DNA of 64,000 nucleotides from Gordonia polyisoprenivorans (GCF_017654315.1 NZ_CP072203.1:1550001-1614000); one strand, 5' to 3'; positions 42,398-51,047 are shown, counted from the stretch's first letter. The notes: generated by a model from the letters alone, not told the origin. Made by a program: numbers and translations.

Positions 42398-43478
42398 TCC
42401 GCATTTGATGCATCCGCGATCGCGGACGAGTAGTGCGTTGCGTTGTCCTGGGGTGAACAGCCGTTCTTTGAGTCCGACGTCGAGGGGTACGCCGTCGGTG
42501 TTGAGGATGATTTTGGTGATGGTGGTGTCACACGACAACATCCGCGCGGTGGCTTCGGTGATCGCGCCCATGTTCTGCAAATCGCCGCCGAGTGCCGGGT
42601 TGTCCGCCGACCAGGTCCACAACAGGCCGTTGGTGGGTTTGGCGGAGAAGGTGGTGTCGGCCAAGCCTTGTGCCGCGAGTTCGACGATCGTTTCGAATGC
42701 GGCAGCGCAGATCTGTTCGGGTGTACGGGGATCCGGTGACCCATCGGGTTGCGGCCTGGGCGCCGACAAGGTTTCCATCAGAGTCCGGGTCTTCTCCCCG
42801 GCGATGATGTCGAGGTTCGCTGAGATCTCCAACCGGCCGTCGTCGGTGATGCGGTCGGTGTAGGAGTTGATCGTCTTGTCCTCCGCGGCCGGTAACCCGC
42901 CCGGCGTCTCCGCGGCGAGCTCGTTCCCCAACTGTCGCGCGTAGAGGTTGATTTCGGCGGTGGTGAAGCCGGCGAAGTAGTGCGACAAGAGTTTCCGCAG
43001 AAACTCGCACCGTTGAACGGTGTCCAAAGGTTCGGGAGATCGGGTGTCGATGTGCGCCAGCCCGCGGACGATGGCATCGGTGTGTTCGGACGAGATGGAC
43101 CCGTCAGCGGCATGCGCCAACAACAGGTCGATGTCGCTGGTGGCCGAGATCCGCACGTACCGACCTGCGACCGAGGGCGCGAAGCCCATGCTGATCAACA
43201 GTTCTCGCAGTCGGGTGGTTTTGTGGTCGGCCACCCCTAACCGGTCCATTTCGCCGGTGAGGGTGGTGGCGTGGTGATCAACCAGGTTTCGCAGTAGCAG
43301 GACTTGTTTCATGGCACCGAAGGCCTGGGGTCCGGTCATCTCCGGATTCCATTGCAGGTCGCCGAGTTGGGTGACGATCACAGCGAAGACTGCTTCGGCA
43401 TCAACATCTTTGACGTCAAGAGTTGTGGTGGTGTCGATCATCGGCCCCTCCCCGGTGGCTGATCGGTGTGATGGCTCC

Positions 43479-43507
43479 AGTGTACCTCGCCAGGGTGTTC
43501 GACGCAA
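43479..43507 (-). promoter_or_regulatory. Promoter of DUF222 copy 2
   Basis: Minus-strand TTGCGT (43502-43507) and TACACT (43479-43484), spacing 17. It still drives the truncated 5' part. Confidence 0.65.
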
Positions 43508-43637
43508 GGGGAAGTTTGATCAATTCTGCTTGTGGACAACGTGTTTCGGCGCTGATTTTCTGTCGGTGGGGTGTGGTAGGGGTGCGGTTTTCGTTTGTCT
43601 TGCTTTCGATGTGGTTGGGAGGCTTGTTGTCTCGCCG

Positions 43638-44135
43638 GGTCTCGAGGCTCGCCGCATGCGGCTCGCACCTCGATCAGCGAGGGGAATGGTGCTCGAGCAT
43701 CGGCGGAGAGGGGCGCTCGACCGTCGGGGGAGGGGTTGACTGTCGGGAGTGATGAGTTCGCGGCTCCACTGTGCGGACGCGGCTGGTGCAGCGGGGGCGT
43801 TTGCGAATTCGGCTCGCGTTCAGGTCGTGTGATGGTGGATGTGGTTGGGAGGCTTGTTGTCTCGCCGGGTCTCGAGGCTCGCCGCATGCGGCTCGCACCT
43901 CGATCAGCGAGGGGAAGGGCACTCGGTCATCGGGTGGGGCGGGTTACTCGACCACGGAGGGCGCCCTGACTGTCGGGAGTGATGAGTTCGCGGCTCCAGT
44001 GTGCAGACGCGGCTGGTGCAGCGGGGGCGTTTGCGAACTCGGCTCGCGTTCAGGTCGTGTGATGGTGGATGTGGTTGGGAGGCCTGTTGTCTCGCCGGGT
44101 CTCGAGGCTCGCCGCACGCGGCTCGCACCTCGACC
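43638..44135. repeat. Three palindromic repeats at 230-bp spacing
   Basis: Members at 43638-43675, 43868-43905 and 44098-44135. The first two have core GCCGCATGCGGC, the third GCCGCACGCGGC. The spacing reflects the tandem duplication described separately. Confidence 0.8.
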
Positions 44136-44197
44136 ATCGGGGGAAGGGCACTCGGTCATCGAGGAAGGCGCCTTGACCGTCGGGGGAGGGGCCATCG
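43738..44197. repeat. Tandem duplication, two units of about 230 bp
   Basis: 43738-43967 and 43968-44197 start with GACTGTCGGGAGTGATGAG and run in parallel, with a 3' flank of the same kind also before the first unit (43612-43737). Anchor sequences recur at 43621, 43851 and 44081. The units contain no convincing gene; the short frames that run through them are repeat-encoded. The region 43508-44264 otherwise holds only the 5' flank of element 2. Confidence 0.8.
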
Positions 44198-44264
44198 GGG
44201 GAGGAGGGAGCCATCGGGTGAGGATCTCGATTATCGGGAGGGGAACTGCGCGACCAACGGGAGG

Positions 44265-45140
44265 TCAGTCGGGGAGGGCGGCCAGACGTTTCTTCTCGGC
44301 GGCGACGTCGAAATCGGCGGCGGGCCAATCGAGGTCGAGACCTGACAGGGCATCGATGAGTAGTTCGCAGATTGCCAGGCGGGAGAACCATTTCCGATTG
44401 GCGGGGATGAGATACCACGGGGTGGCGTCGGAGTCGCAGCGGTCGAAGATGGCTTGGTAGGCCTCGAGGTAGTCGTCCCAGTAGGCGCGCTCGTCGAGGT
44501 CGCCCGGGTTGTACTTCCAGTACTTGTCGGGACGGTCGAGGCGTTCGGCCAGTCGAGCCTTCTGCTCGTCCTTCGACACCACCAGAGCGCATTTCACCAC
44601 CGTCGTGCCGGCGTCGACGAGTTCCCGCTCGAATCGATTGATGATGTCGTAGCGTGCTTCCCACTCCGATTGCGGTACCAGGGAATGCACGCGTACGGGC
44701 AGGACGTCCTCGTAATGGGAGCGGTCGAAGATGCCGATGCGTCCGGCCGGGGGCAGTGCCTTGCGGATGCGCCACAGGAAGTCGTGGGAGAGCTCCTCGG
44801 GTGTGGGCTTGCCGAATCCCTTGATGCTCAGGCCTTGTGGGTCGAGCAGGCCGCCGACGTGTCGTGCGATCCCGCCCTTGCCAGCGGTGTCCATGCCTTG
44901 CAGGACCAGCAGTACCGAGCGGTGGTCGCCGGCTCTGCCGTTGGCGAAGAGCAACTCCTGCAGGCTTGCGAGGATCTCACCGCGTTCGGTGAGCAACTCC
45001 TCGCCGAGGCGACGACCACCGGCGAATCCCGGTGTGCTGTCGGGGGCGAAATCGGCGATCGGCCCGACAGTACCCACGCGCAACGCGTCGATCGGTTCTT
45101 GTGCCCAGCCCTTCGTCGAACCGTTGCCGCGCTTGCCCAT
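44265..45140 (-). CDS. Polyphosphate kinase 2-family protein (second PPK2)
   Basis: 291 residues, ATG 45140 with GAGGAGG 8 bases upstream. Walker A GMDTAGKGG at residues 82-90, lid with KPTPEELSHDFLWRIRKALP, and Walker B IGIFDRSHYEDVL at 135-147. The HDFLWR and SHYEDVL forms are typical of class III or polyP:AMP-type PPK2, unlike the gene at 907-1854. It probably phosphorylates AMP or ADP from polyphosphate. It lies alone after the repeats; the SDR gene upstream is 57 bases away on the same strand. Confidence 0.9.
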   Translation of the reverse strand: MGKRGNGSTKGWAQEPIDALRVGTVGPIADFAPDSTPGFAGGRRLGEELLTERGEILASLQELLFANGRAGDHRSVLLVLQGMDTAGKGGIARHVGGLLDPQGLSIKGFGKPTPEELSHDFLWRIRKALPPAGRIGIFDRSHYEDVLPVRVHSLVPQSEWEARYDIINRFERELVDAGTTVVKCALVVSKDEQKARLAERLDRPDKYWKYNPGDLDERAYWDDYLEAYQAIFDRCDSDATPWYLIPANRKWFSRLAICELLIDALSGLDLDWPAADFDVAAEKKRLAALPD

Positions 45141-45197
45141 GATTCAACCTCCTCGTCGTGTGATCCAGAGGGTACCCAACACGACCAGGGTCGCGGG

Positions 45198-45983
45198 TCA
45201 AGTCGGCGGGTAGAGTGGTCCGCCGCCGAACGCCTGGCGATGCGAATCGGGCTGCGCGCCATCATTGTTGACGATTCCGTGCTCGCGCCCGTACTCCGCG
45301 CTGATGAGGGTGTGTCCGGTCAGGTCGGCCAGCGCCGGGTCGTCGGCGAGCGCCGCGATGACCCGACCCACGAACTCGGGATCCTCGGCGCGCTGTAACG
45401 AGAAGCCCGCGAACTCGTCGACGCCGAGGGAGAGCAGCAACTCGGTGCGGATCAGGCCCAACCACAACGACACCGCATGAACGCCGGTGCCCTGCAGTTC
45501 GACGGCCATGTCGGCGACCATCTTGTCCAGTGCCGCCTTGCTCATGCCGTAGAGCACCGAGTGCAGGTGACCGCGTGTCCCGAACGACGAGATGTTGACA
45601 ATGAGACCCGACCCGGCGGCCACCATGATCCGGCCGGCGTGCACCGACGCCACGTAATGGGCGCGCAGTCCGACCCCGATCAACGAATCCCAGTCGCTCA
45701 CCGGCCGCTGCCAGAACGGTTCGCTGAATCCGCCGAACCCGCGCGGTGCCGCCCACACGTTGTTGACCAGCAGATCGAGGTGACCCTCGGCGTCGTCGAT
45801 CGTCTCGAAAACCTCGCCGACGGCCGCGTCGTCGGTGTGATCACAGGTGATCACCCGGGCTCCGTCGGGACCGCGCCCACTGCGCGCGGTGGTGTAGACG
45901 GTCCAGCCGGCGTCGAGAAGTGCGGTGGCAACCCCGAGACCGACACCGCGACTGGCGCCGGTCACCAATGCCACCCGACTCAC
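45198..45983 (-). CDS. Short-chain dehydrogenase/reductase
   Basis: 261 residues from GTG 45983. Rossmann motif VALVTGASRGVGLGVATALLDAG, NNVWAA for the coenzyme loop, and the catalytic Ser-Tyr-Lys as ISSFGTRG and LYGMSKAALDKM. The middle SEPFWQRPVSDWDSL is typical of the DHRS1-like group. Substrate unknown. The start overlaps the tetR stop (GTGA), so they form one operon. Confidence 0.9.
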   Translation of the reverse strand: MSRVALVTGASRGVGLGVATALLDAGWTVYTTARSGRGPDGARVITCDHTDDAAVGEVFETIDDAEGHLDLLVNNVWAAPRGFGGFSEPFWQRPVSDWDSLIGVGLRAHYVASVHAGRIMVAAGSGLIVNISSFGTRGHLHSVLYGMSKAALDKMVADMAVELQGTGVHAVSLWLGLIRTELLLSLGVDEFAGFSLQRAEDPEFVGRVIAALADDPALADLTGHTLISAEYGREHGIVNNDGAQPDSHRQAFGGGPLYPPT

Positions 45984-46816
45984 CGGAGTGGGGCCTCGTC
46001 GTCGGCCGAACCGCGCTCGTGGTTGTCCCGATGTCCTTCGGTCCCGTCGTGATCGGGCAGCGGTGGGGGATCGGCCATGAATGCGGTACGGGAACCGTTC
46101 ACCGCGGCGACCCCGACGATCGAACTCCACACCATCATCGTCAGATAGTCGATGAGATCGTCGACGCCGATGGATCGTTCGCCCATCCACCAATCGACGG
46201 CACGCTGGATACCGCCGACGAGGGTGTACGCCCACACCTGGGCGCCCGCCGAATCACCGTCGCGTTCAGCCAGCCGCATCACGATGGTCGACGTGAGCAA
46301 CTGCGCCACCAGCTTCTCCGACTCCGCTGAGGTCACCGACGAACTCGGCGACGCCGACAACGCGAACCGGTACAACGCGGGTTCGTCGGCGACGGCACGG
46401 ACGTAGACGTTGATCACGGTGCGGGTCAGGGTGTACTCGTCGACCTCGTCGGTGATGGTCTCGATCAGCCGCGGCATCAGGGTGGTCTCGAAGAACCGCA
46501 CCGTCGTGGCAACCCCGAGATCGTTCTTGTCGGTGAAATAGCGGTACAACACTGTCTTGGAAACGCCGATGTGCCGGGCGATCTCGTCCATCCCGACGTC
46601 GGCGCCGAGTTCACGGACGGCGGCCATCGTGCCGTCGGTCAGCTCGGTGCGGCGCTCCCGTTTGTGGTTTTCCCAGCGTTGCCGACGACCGTCGGGTTTG
46701 ACGCGTTCCTCGACCGACCCGCCCAGCAGCGCCTGCTCGATTCCGCGGGTCACGTTCGTCGCCGCCGACACCGCGGCGCGCGCCGCCGCGGCCGGACTGG
46801 GACGATTTGCGATCAC
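45980..46816 (-). CDS. TetR-family regulator
   Basis: 278 residues from GTG 46816. An unusually long N-terminal part (~65 residues) precedes the HTH (ELTDGTMAAVRELGADVGMDEIARHIGVSKTVLYRYFTDKNDLGVATT). The C-terminal domain fits the long-chain-responsive TetR group that regulates SDR or acyl-CoA genes. It is translated with the SDR by overlap. Divergent from DUF445 by 40 bases. Confidence 0.88.
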   Translation of the reverse strand: MIANRPSPAAAARAAVSAATNVTRGIEQALLGGSVEERVKPDGRRQRWENHKRERRTELTDGTMAAVRELGADVGMDEIARHIGVSKTVLYRYFTDKNDLGVATTVRFFETTLMPRLIETITDEVDEYTLTRTVINVYVRAVADEPALYRFALSASPSSSVTSAESEKLVAQLLTSTIVMRLAERDGDSAGAQVWAYTLVGGIQRAVDWWMGERSIGVDDLIDYLTMMVWSSIVGVAAVNGSRTAFMADPPPLPDHDGTEGHRDNHERGSADDEAPLR

Positions 46817-46822
46817 CCGGCC

Positions 46823-46828
46823 AGCGTA
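46823..46828 (-). promoter_or_regulatory. -10 box (TACGCT) for the tetR-SDR operon
   Basis: Minus-strand TACGCT ends 6 bases before GTG 46816. Confidence 0.45.
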
Positions 46829-46856
46829 GTCGCTGCCGGCGGGTAGAAATGGATGG

Positions 46857-48200
46857 GTGTCAACTGTGACTACGGACGTTTCCGGTACCGGCAGGCATCG
46901 GGCCGCGTCGGCAAGTGCGCCCGGGTTCTCCTCGGGCGGTTCCGCGTCCGACGAACGCCGCCGCCGCGACCTGCGCAAGATGAAACTGCTGGCAACCAGC
47001 TTCCTCGTGGTAGCTGCTGTCATCTACCTGTTCACCCGCTACCTCGAACACCGCGACGGCGCCGACGTCGCCGCATGGGTCGGCTATGTGCGTGCGGCGT
47101 CTGAGGCCGGCATGGTCGGCGCGCTGGCCGACTGGTTCGCGGTGACGGCGCTGTTCCGGCACCCGCTGGGCATCCCGATCCCGCACACCGCCCTGATTCG
47201 CAAGAAGAAGGACGACATCGGCGATCAGCTCGGCGGCTTCATCGAAGAGAACTTCATGACGCCCGAGGTGATCGTGCAGCGCGTCGAGCAGTTGGATCTG
47301 CCGCGTCGCGTTGCGACCTGGCTGGCCGATCCGAACAACGCCCCACGGGTGTCCGACGAGGCTGCCCGCGCCATCAAGCTCGCGTCAGAGATGTTGCGCG
47401 ACGAGGACATCGAGCAGTTCATCCAGGCCACCCTGCGGTGGGCGGCCGAACCCGAGTGGGCGCCGCCGATCGGCCGCATCCTGCACCAGCTGATCGCCGA
47501 GGACCGCCTCGAGCCGGTCTTCCAACTCCTGTGCGACCGCGCCCACGACTGGGCGCTGGGCAGCCAGGACCTCATCGACCGGGTGGTGGAGAGCGACGTC
47601 GGACCGGCCTGGAAACCGAAGTTCGTGACCAACCTGATGGGCGATCGGATCTACCGCGAACTCGTCGACTTCACCTACAAGGTCCGTGCCGACCCGGATC
47701 ACGAGATGCGTCGGTCGATGCACGAATTCGTCGAGCAGTTCGCCGACGACCTGCAGAACGACCCGGAGATGGTCGCCCGGTTCGAGAACATCAAACGCGA
47801 ACTCGTGGGCAGCGAGGAGGTGGCCGGCGCGGCATCGACCGCCTGGAACACCGGCAAGGCCGTCATCGAGCAGATGCTCGCCGACCCGAACAGCACGTTG
47901 CGCAACACCCTGACCGACGCCGCGATCAACCTCGGCGAGCGGATCCGCGACGACCGGCCGCTGCAGGAGAAGATGAATTGGTGGGTCGCACGTGTCGCCA
48001 ACCACGTTGCCACCAACTATTCGCGAGAGATCATCTCCGTCATCACCGAGACCGTGCGCGGCTGGGACGCCGAGGACACCAGCCGCAAGATCGAACTCCA
48101 GGTGGGGCGCGACCTGCAGTTCATCCGCATCAACGGCACCGTCGTCGGATCACTGGCGGGACTGGCGATCTACACGATCTCGGTGCTCATCTTCCCCTGA
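46857..48200 (+). CDS. DUF445 membrane protein
   Basis: 447 residues from GTG 46857. A polar head of ~45 residues, one membrane helix (LLATSFLVVAAVIYLFTRYL), a large helical domain with the DUF445 block VGALADWFAVTALFRHPLGIPIPHTALIRKKKDDIGDQLGGFIEENF near 90-135, and a C-terminal helix (TVVGSLAGLAIYTISVLIF). The family occurs widely and its function is not known. Confidence 0.9.
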   Translation: MSTVTTDVSGTGRHRAASASAPGFSSGGSASDERRRRDLRKMKLLATSFLVVAAVIYLFTRYLEHRDGADVAAWVGYVRAASEAGMVGALADWFAVTALFRHPLGIPIPHTALIRKKKDDIGDQLGGFIEENFMTPEVIVQRVEQLDLPRRVATWLADPNNAPRVSDEAARAIKLASEMLRDEDIEQFIQATLRWAAEPEWAPPIGRILHQLIAEDRLEPVFQLLCDRAHDWALGSQDLIDRVVESDVGPAWKPKFVTNLMGDRIYRELVDFTYKVRADPDHEMRRSMHEFVEQFADDLQNDPEMVARFENIKRELVGSEEVAGAASTAWNTGKAVIEQMLADPNSTLRNTLTDAAINLGERIRDDRPLQEKMNWWVARVANHVATNYSREIISVITETVRGWDAEDTSRKIELQVGRDLQFIRINGTVVGSLAGLAIYTISVLIFP

Positions 48201-48250
48201 CCGGTCCCGAGTGAGGGCCACGACGCCGCGCCGCGCTGCATGCACTGTGC

Positions 48251-48279
48251 TTGCACGTGTTAGCACTGGGGTCGATACT
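48251..48279 (+). promoter_or_regulatory. Promoter of the XRE-hbhA2 operon
   Basis: TTGCAC (48251-48256) and GATACT (48274-48279), spacing 17. GTTAGCAC (48259-48266) lies inside the spacer. The hbhA1 promoter has the reverse complement of this 8-mer 8 bases before its -35 box. Confidence 0.6.
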
Positions 48280-48305
48280 GGGCTCGGCGAGCCACGGGAG
48301 GTGAC

Positions 48306-48830
48306 ATGACAGCGAAGAGGCCCCACCAGAGCACGTCCGACGAGCACCGCTCGGACGGCGACGATCCCGTCGACGACGCGTCGAGCCCCGACGAGGACGA
48401 CCGCGACACCGGCGGCGTCGGACACACCGTGGAAGCCGTCACCGCGGTCACCGCGGTGGCCTCGGATGCGGTCGCAACCGCGGCACAGGACATCGGTGGG
48501 TTCATCCGATCCCAACGAATGGCCGCAGAGGTGTCGTTGCGGCAGTTGGCCGAACGGGCCGGCGTCAGCAATCCCTACCTCAGCCAGATCGAGCGCGGAC
48601 TCCGCAAACCCTCGGCAGATGTGTTGGCGCAGATCGCCAAGGGCCTGCGGGTGTCGGCCGAGGTGCTGTACGTTCGGGCCGGGATCCTCGAAGAACGTCC
48701 GGCCAGCCCGGTGCGCGATGCGTTGATCGCCGACGATTCGATCAGCGAACGCCAGAAGCAGATGCTGCTCGAGATCTACGAGTCCTTCCGCAAGGAGAAC
48801 GCCACCGACGAGCCGATCCCCGACGAGTGA
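48306..48830 (+). CDS. XRE-family regulator (Rv0474-like)
   Basis: 174 residues. An acidic, disordered N-terminus (residues 1-45, SDGDDPVDDASSPDEDD), then an HTH at 63-122 (GGFIRSQRMAAEVSLRQLAERAGVSNPYLSQIERGLRKPSADVLAQIAKGLRVSAEVLY) and a charged tail. GGGAGG 5 bases before the ATG. The order XRE-hbhA-DUF2516 equals Rv0474-Rv0475-Rv0476. It probably controls hbhA2 and perhaps hbhA1. Confidence 0.92.
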   Translation: MTAKRPHQSTSDEHRSDGDDPVDDASSPDEDDRDTGGVGHTVEAVTAVTAVASDAVATAAQDIGGFIRSQRMAAEVSLRQLAERAGVSNPYLSQIERGLRKPSADVLAQIAKGLRVSAEVLYVRAGILEERPASPVRDALIADDSISERQKQMLLEIYESFRKENATDEPIPDE

Positions 48831-48891
48831 CCACTGGGTGACTCGGGCGGTCGATTCACCACCCGCACAAGCGAATCGAGGAGTTCCGATC

Positions 48892-50001
48892 ATGCCGGAC
48901 AACCCGTTGTCGACAGCGTTGGGTCAAGTGTCGGCCCTGCTCAACGATTTTCGTGAGCGCGGTGAGGCCGCCACCGAGCAGGCCCAGACCAAGATCGCCG
49001 AGAGCATCGAGTCCGCCCAGGAGCGGATCACCGAGTCGCGTGAGGATCTCACCGAACGCGTCGCCGAGCGAGTCGATTCCGCGCAGTCCACTCTCGACGA
49101 GACGCTGGCCGCCGCGCTGGCGACGTTCGAGGAGGCCAAGAGCAAACTCGCCTCCCTGCCCGTCGAACTGCCCGCCGAGATCGAAGAACTACGCGCGCGA
49201 TTCTCCCCGGAAGAACTGCGCAAGGTCGCCGACGCCTACCTCGCGGTTGCGGCCGCGCTGCTGGCATCGCTGTCCGAACGCACCGAAGAGGTCGTCGACC
49301 GACTCAAGGCCCAACCTCTCGTCGGTGAGAACCTCCCGAAACTGGAGAAGGTCTACAACGACGCCGTCGCCCTCACCGAAGACGCGCTGGGCACCCTCGC
49401 GACGCAGACCAAACTGATCAGCGGTCAAGCCGCCCGCGGAACCGGTGTGGGACAACTGACCTCGCGGCGAACCGCCAAGAAAGCCGCTCGCGCAAAGGGT
49501 TCGGCCACCAAGGCGCTGCCCGCGGCGAAGAAGGCTGGGCCGGCAAAGAAGACGGCGCCGGCGACGAAGACGGCGCCGGCGAAGCGGGCCGCACCGGTCA
49601 AGGTTGCGGCCAAGGAAGCCGAGGCGAAGAAGGCTGCCGTCGTCGCGAAGGCGCCCGCGAAGAAGACAGCGGCGAAGAAGACAGCGGCCACGAAGAGTGC
49701 CGCGAAGAAGGCAGCGGCCACGAAGAGCCCTGCGAAGAAGACGGCGGCCACGAAGACGGCGGCCAAGAATGCTCCGGCCAAGAAGACTCCGGCCAAGAAG
49801 ACCGCTGCGAAGAAAGCTCCCGCCAAGAAGACCCCGGCGAAGAAGACGGCAGCCAAGAAGACTGCGGCCAAGACCACCCCGGCGAAGAAGACGGCAGCCA
49901 AGAAGACCACCGGCGCCAAGAAGACCACCGCAACAAAAACCACCGCCGCCAAGAAGACCCCAGCGAAGAAGACGTCCGCACGCAAGTCGACGCGCTCCTG
50001 A
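48892..50001 (+). CDS. hbhA: HbhA-like protein with a very long Lys/Ala tail (copy 2)
   Basis: 369 residues from ATG 48892 (GAGGAG 8 bases before). N-terminus and coiled coil (residues 1-185) match the HbhA family: NPLSTALGQVSALLNDF, FEEAKSKLASLPVELPAEIEELRARFSPEELRKVADAY, LEKVYNDAVALTEDALGTLATQT. Residues ~190-369 are about 180 residues of PAKKT/AAKK-type repeats, far longer than the ~30-40 residue tail of M. tuberculosis HbhA and like the tail of mycobacterial HupB. Such a basic tail can bind glycans, DNA or polyphosphate. Position (Rv0475) makes this the true HbhA orthologue; copy 1 is at 37779. Confidence 0.88.
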   Translation: MPDNPLSTALGQVSALLNDFRERGEAATEQAQTKIAESIESAQERITESREDLTERVAERVDSAQSTLDETLAAALATFEEAKSKLASLPVELPAEIEELRARFSPEELRKVADAYLAVAAALLASLSERTEEVVDRLKAQPLVGENLPKLEKVYNDAVALTEDALGTLATQTKLISGQAARGTGVGQLTSRRTAKKAARAKGSATKALPAAKKAGPAKKTAPATKTAPAKRAAPVKVAAKEAEAKKAAVVAKAPAKKTAAKKTAATKSAAKKAAATKSPAKKTAATKTAAKNAPAKKTPAKKTAAKKAPAKKTPAKKTAAKKTAAKTTPAKKTAAKKTTGAKKTTATKTTAAKKTPAKKTSARKSTRS

Positions 50002-50036
50002 GCTCGCGCGCGTCCGACAAAACCGACAGGGAAAGC

Positions 50037-50042
50037 TAGAGT
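50037..50042 (+). promoter_or_regulatory. -10 box (TAGAGT) for the DUF2516 gene
   Basis: Ends 6 bases before GTG 50049; no ribosome site. Confidence 0.45.
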
Positions 50043-50048
50043 GGTTGC

Positions 50049-50363
50049 GTGAATTTCGTCAACGTCCTCGCCGCAGGTCAGAACCTCGTGTTGTGGGTGC
50101 TGACCGTGGTCGCCGGTGTCGCGGCCATCGTCGCCCTCGTCCACGCGTCCATGCAGCGCAAAGACGCCTTCCCTGCGGTCGACAAGCAGAGCAAGGTGCT
50201 CTGGGTGTCGTTGCTGGCCCTCGCGACCCTGTTCATCTGGCTGTTCCAGGCGCCGACGCTGTTCTACCTCATCGGCGTCGTCGCGCTGATCGTGTACCTC
50301 GTCGACGTCCGGCCGCGCGTCGACTCCATTCAGAACAAGCATTGGTTCCGCAAGATCCGGTGA
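50049..50363 (+). CDS. DUF2516 small membrane protein
   Basis: 104 residues with three membrane helices (VLAAGQNLVLWVLTVVAGVAAIVALVHASM, VLWVSLLALATLFIWLF, TLFYLIGVVALIVYLVDVRP). Orthologue of Rv0476 by position and length. Function unknown; it is always found next to hbhA. Confidence 0.88.
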   Translation: MNFVNVLAAGQNLVLWVLTVVAGVAAIVALVHASMQRKDAFPAVDKQSKVLWVSLLALATLFIWLFQAPTLFYLIGVVALIVYLVDVRPRVDSIQNKHWFRKIR

Positions 50364-50410
50364 GCTGAACCCGGGGTCCGCCCACCCGTCTGCGCCGCGC
50401 AGGTTTCGCC

Positions 50411-50449
50411 AACCGCCCGCGACCGTCCTCGTGACGGTCGCGGGCGGTT
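50411..50449 (+). terminator. Terminator of the XRE-hbhA-DUF2516 genes
   Basis: AACCGCCCGCGACCGT (50411-50426) pairs perfectly with ACGGTCGCGGGCGGTT (50434-50449), 16 bp, 7-base loop. Confidence 0.88.
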
Positions 50450-50510
50450 CCCGTATGCCACGACGCCGGCGATGGCCCGCACCGACGAGTGACGAGCACC
50501 ACAGGCGTTT

Positions 50511-50533
50511 AATATGCATCTCGGATGCAAATT
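50511..50533. promoter_or_regulatory. NsrR operator upstream of nsrR-hmp
   Basis: Arms AATaTGCATC and GATGCAaATT flank a 3-base spacer. The form ATGCATC is the known NsrR/Rrf2-type motif. It overlaps the likely promoter (TATGAT at 50533-50538). Confidence 0.8.
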
Positions 50534-50538
50534 ATGAT
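50533..50538 (+). promoter_or_regulatory. -10 box (TATGAT) for nsrR
   Basis: Lies at the right edge of the dyad, 11 bases before ATG 50550. A loosely fitting TTTAAT at 50508-50513 could be the -35. Confidence 0.45.
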
Positions 50539-50549
50539 CTGATGATCAC

Positions 50550-51047
50550 ATGCAACTGACCCGCTTCACCGACATCGGCTTGCGCGTGGTGATGCGCCTG
50601 GCCGTCTCGGACGGGTCGATGACCACTCGGGTCCTCGCCGAGGAGATGGCCGTGCCCTATACGCACGTCACCAAGGTGACCGGCCGTCTCGCCGAACTCG
50701 GCGTCGTCCACTCACGGCGGGGTCGCTCCGGTGGGCTGGTGATCACCGAGCTGGGCCGCACGGCCCGAATCGGTTGGCTCGCGGCCAGTCTCGAAGGTGA
50801 CGGGGAGGTCGTCGACTGCGACGGTGAAACGCCGTGCCCACTGCGCCGGGCGTGCCGACTGCGCGGTGCGCTCGCCGCCGCCCGCCGTGCCTTCTTCGAC
50901 AGCCTCGACGACGTGACCGTCGGGGACCTCGTGACCGACCCCACCGGAGCGGTCCTGCTCTCCCTCGACATCCCGCGTCGCGCCGAGGCGACGTCCCACA
51001 GTCAGGCCGAACCCCCTCGGGCCGAACCCTACAGTCAAGCCGAATAG
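50550..51047 (+). CDS. nsrR: Nitric oxide sensor repressor NsrR (Rrf2 family)
   Basis: 165 residues. HTH at 1-60 (MQLTRFTDIGLRVVMRLAVSDGSMTTRVLAEEMAVPYTHVTKV). Iron-sulfur ligands Cys90, Cys96 and Cys102 in DCDGETPCPLRRACRL have the NsrR spacing, and Asp8 matches the fourth ligand known in Streptomyces NsrR. Nitric oxide destroys the 4Fe-4S cluster and releases the DNA. The C-terminal tail (SHSQAEPPRAEPYSQAE) is low complexity. Upstream dyad is its operator. Confidence 0.94.
   Translation: MQLTRFTDIGLRVVMRLAVSDGSMTTRVLAEEMAVPYTHVTKVTGRLAELGVVHSRRGRSGGLVITELGRTARIGWLAASLEGDGEVVDCDGETPCPLRRACRLRGALAAARRAFFDSLDDVTVGDLVTDPTGAVLLSLDIPRRAEATSHSQAEPPRAEPYSQAE

Larger units (their letters stand above)
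40797..43441 (-). pseudogene. 13E12-repeat DUF222/HNH gene, copy 2, interrupted by an IS3-family element
   Basis: The 5' part (42398-43441) codes from MIDTTTTLDVKDVD to the first Cys pair of the HNH domain (RGCIKCGA). The 3' part (40797-41039) codes for AGRCQAHHLAHWSDGG to DDAAA. Between them lies a 1352-bp insertion sequence flanked by TGC. Both parts match copy 1 closely; the 3' part differs by a single base over about 270 bases. The HNH domain is split, so no active nuclease is made. Confidence 0.92.

Noticed and set aside
43638..44135. CRISPR-like array (three repeats at regular spacing)
   Set aside because: Spacing is 230 bp, the intervening sequences are repeated and not unique, and no cas gene is near.
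43771..44460. 229-residue plus-strand frame through the repeat array
   Set aside because: It repeats the same peptide because of the tandem duplication, overlaps the ppk2 end, and has no start signal.
48259..48266. CIRCE/HrcA element upstream of the XRE gene
   Set aside because: GTTAGCAC resembles half of the heat-shock CIRCE element, but the second half at 9-base spacing is absent.
49425..50519. 364-residue minus-strand frame with Phe/Ala/Val repeats
   Set aside because: It is the reverse of the lysine-rich tail of HbhA copy 2, and the apparent membrane repeats are an artefact of AAG/GCC codons read backward.
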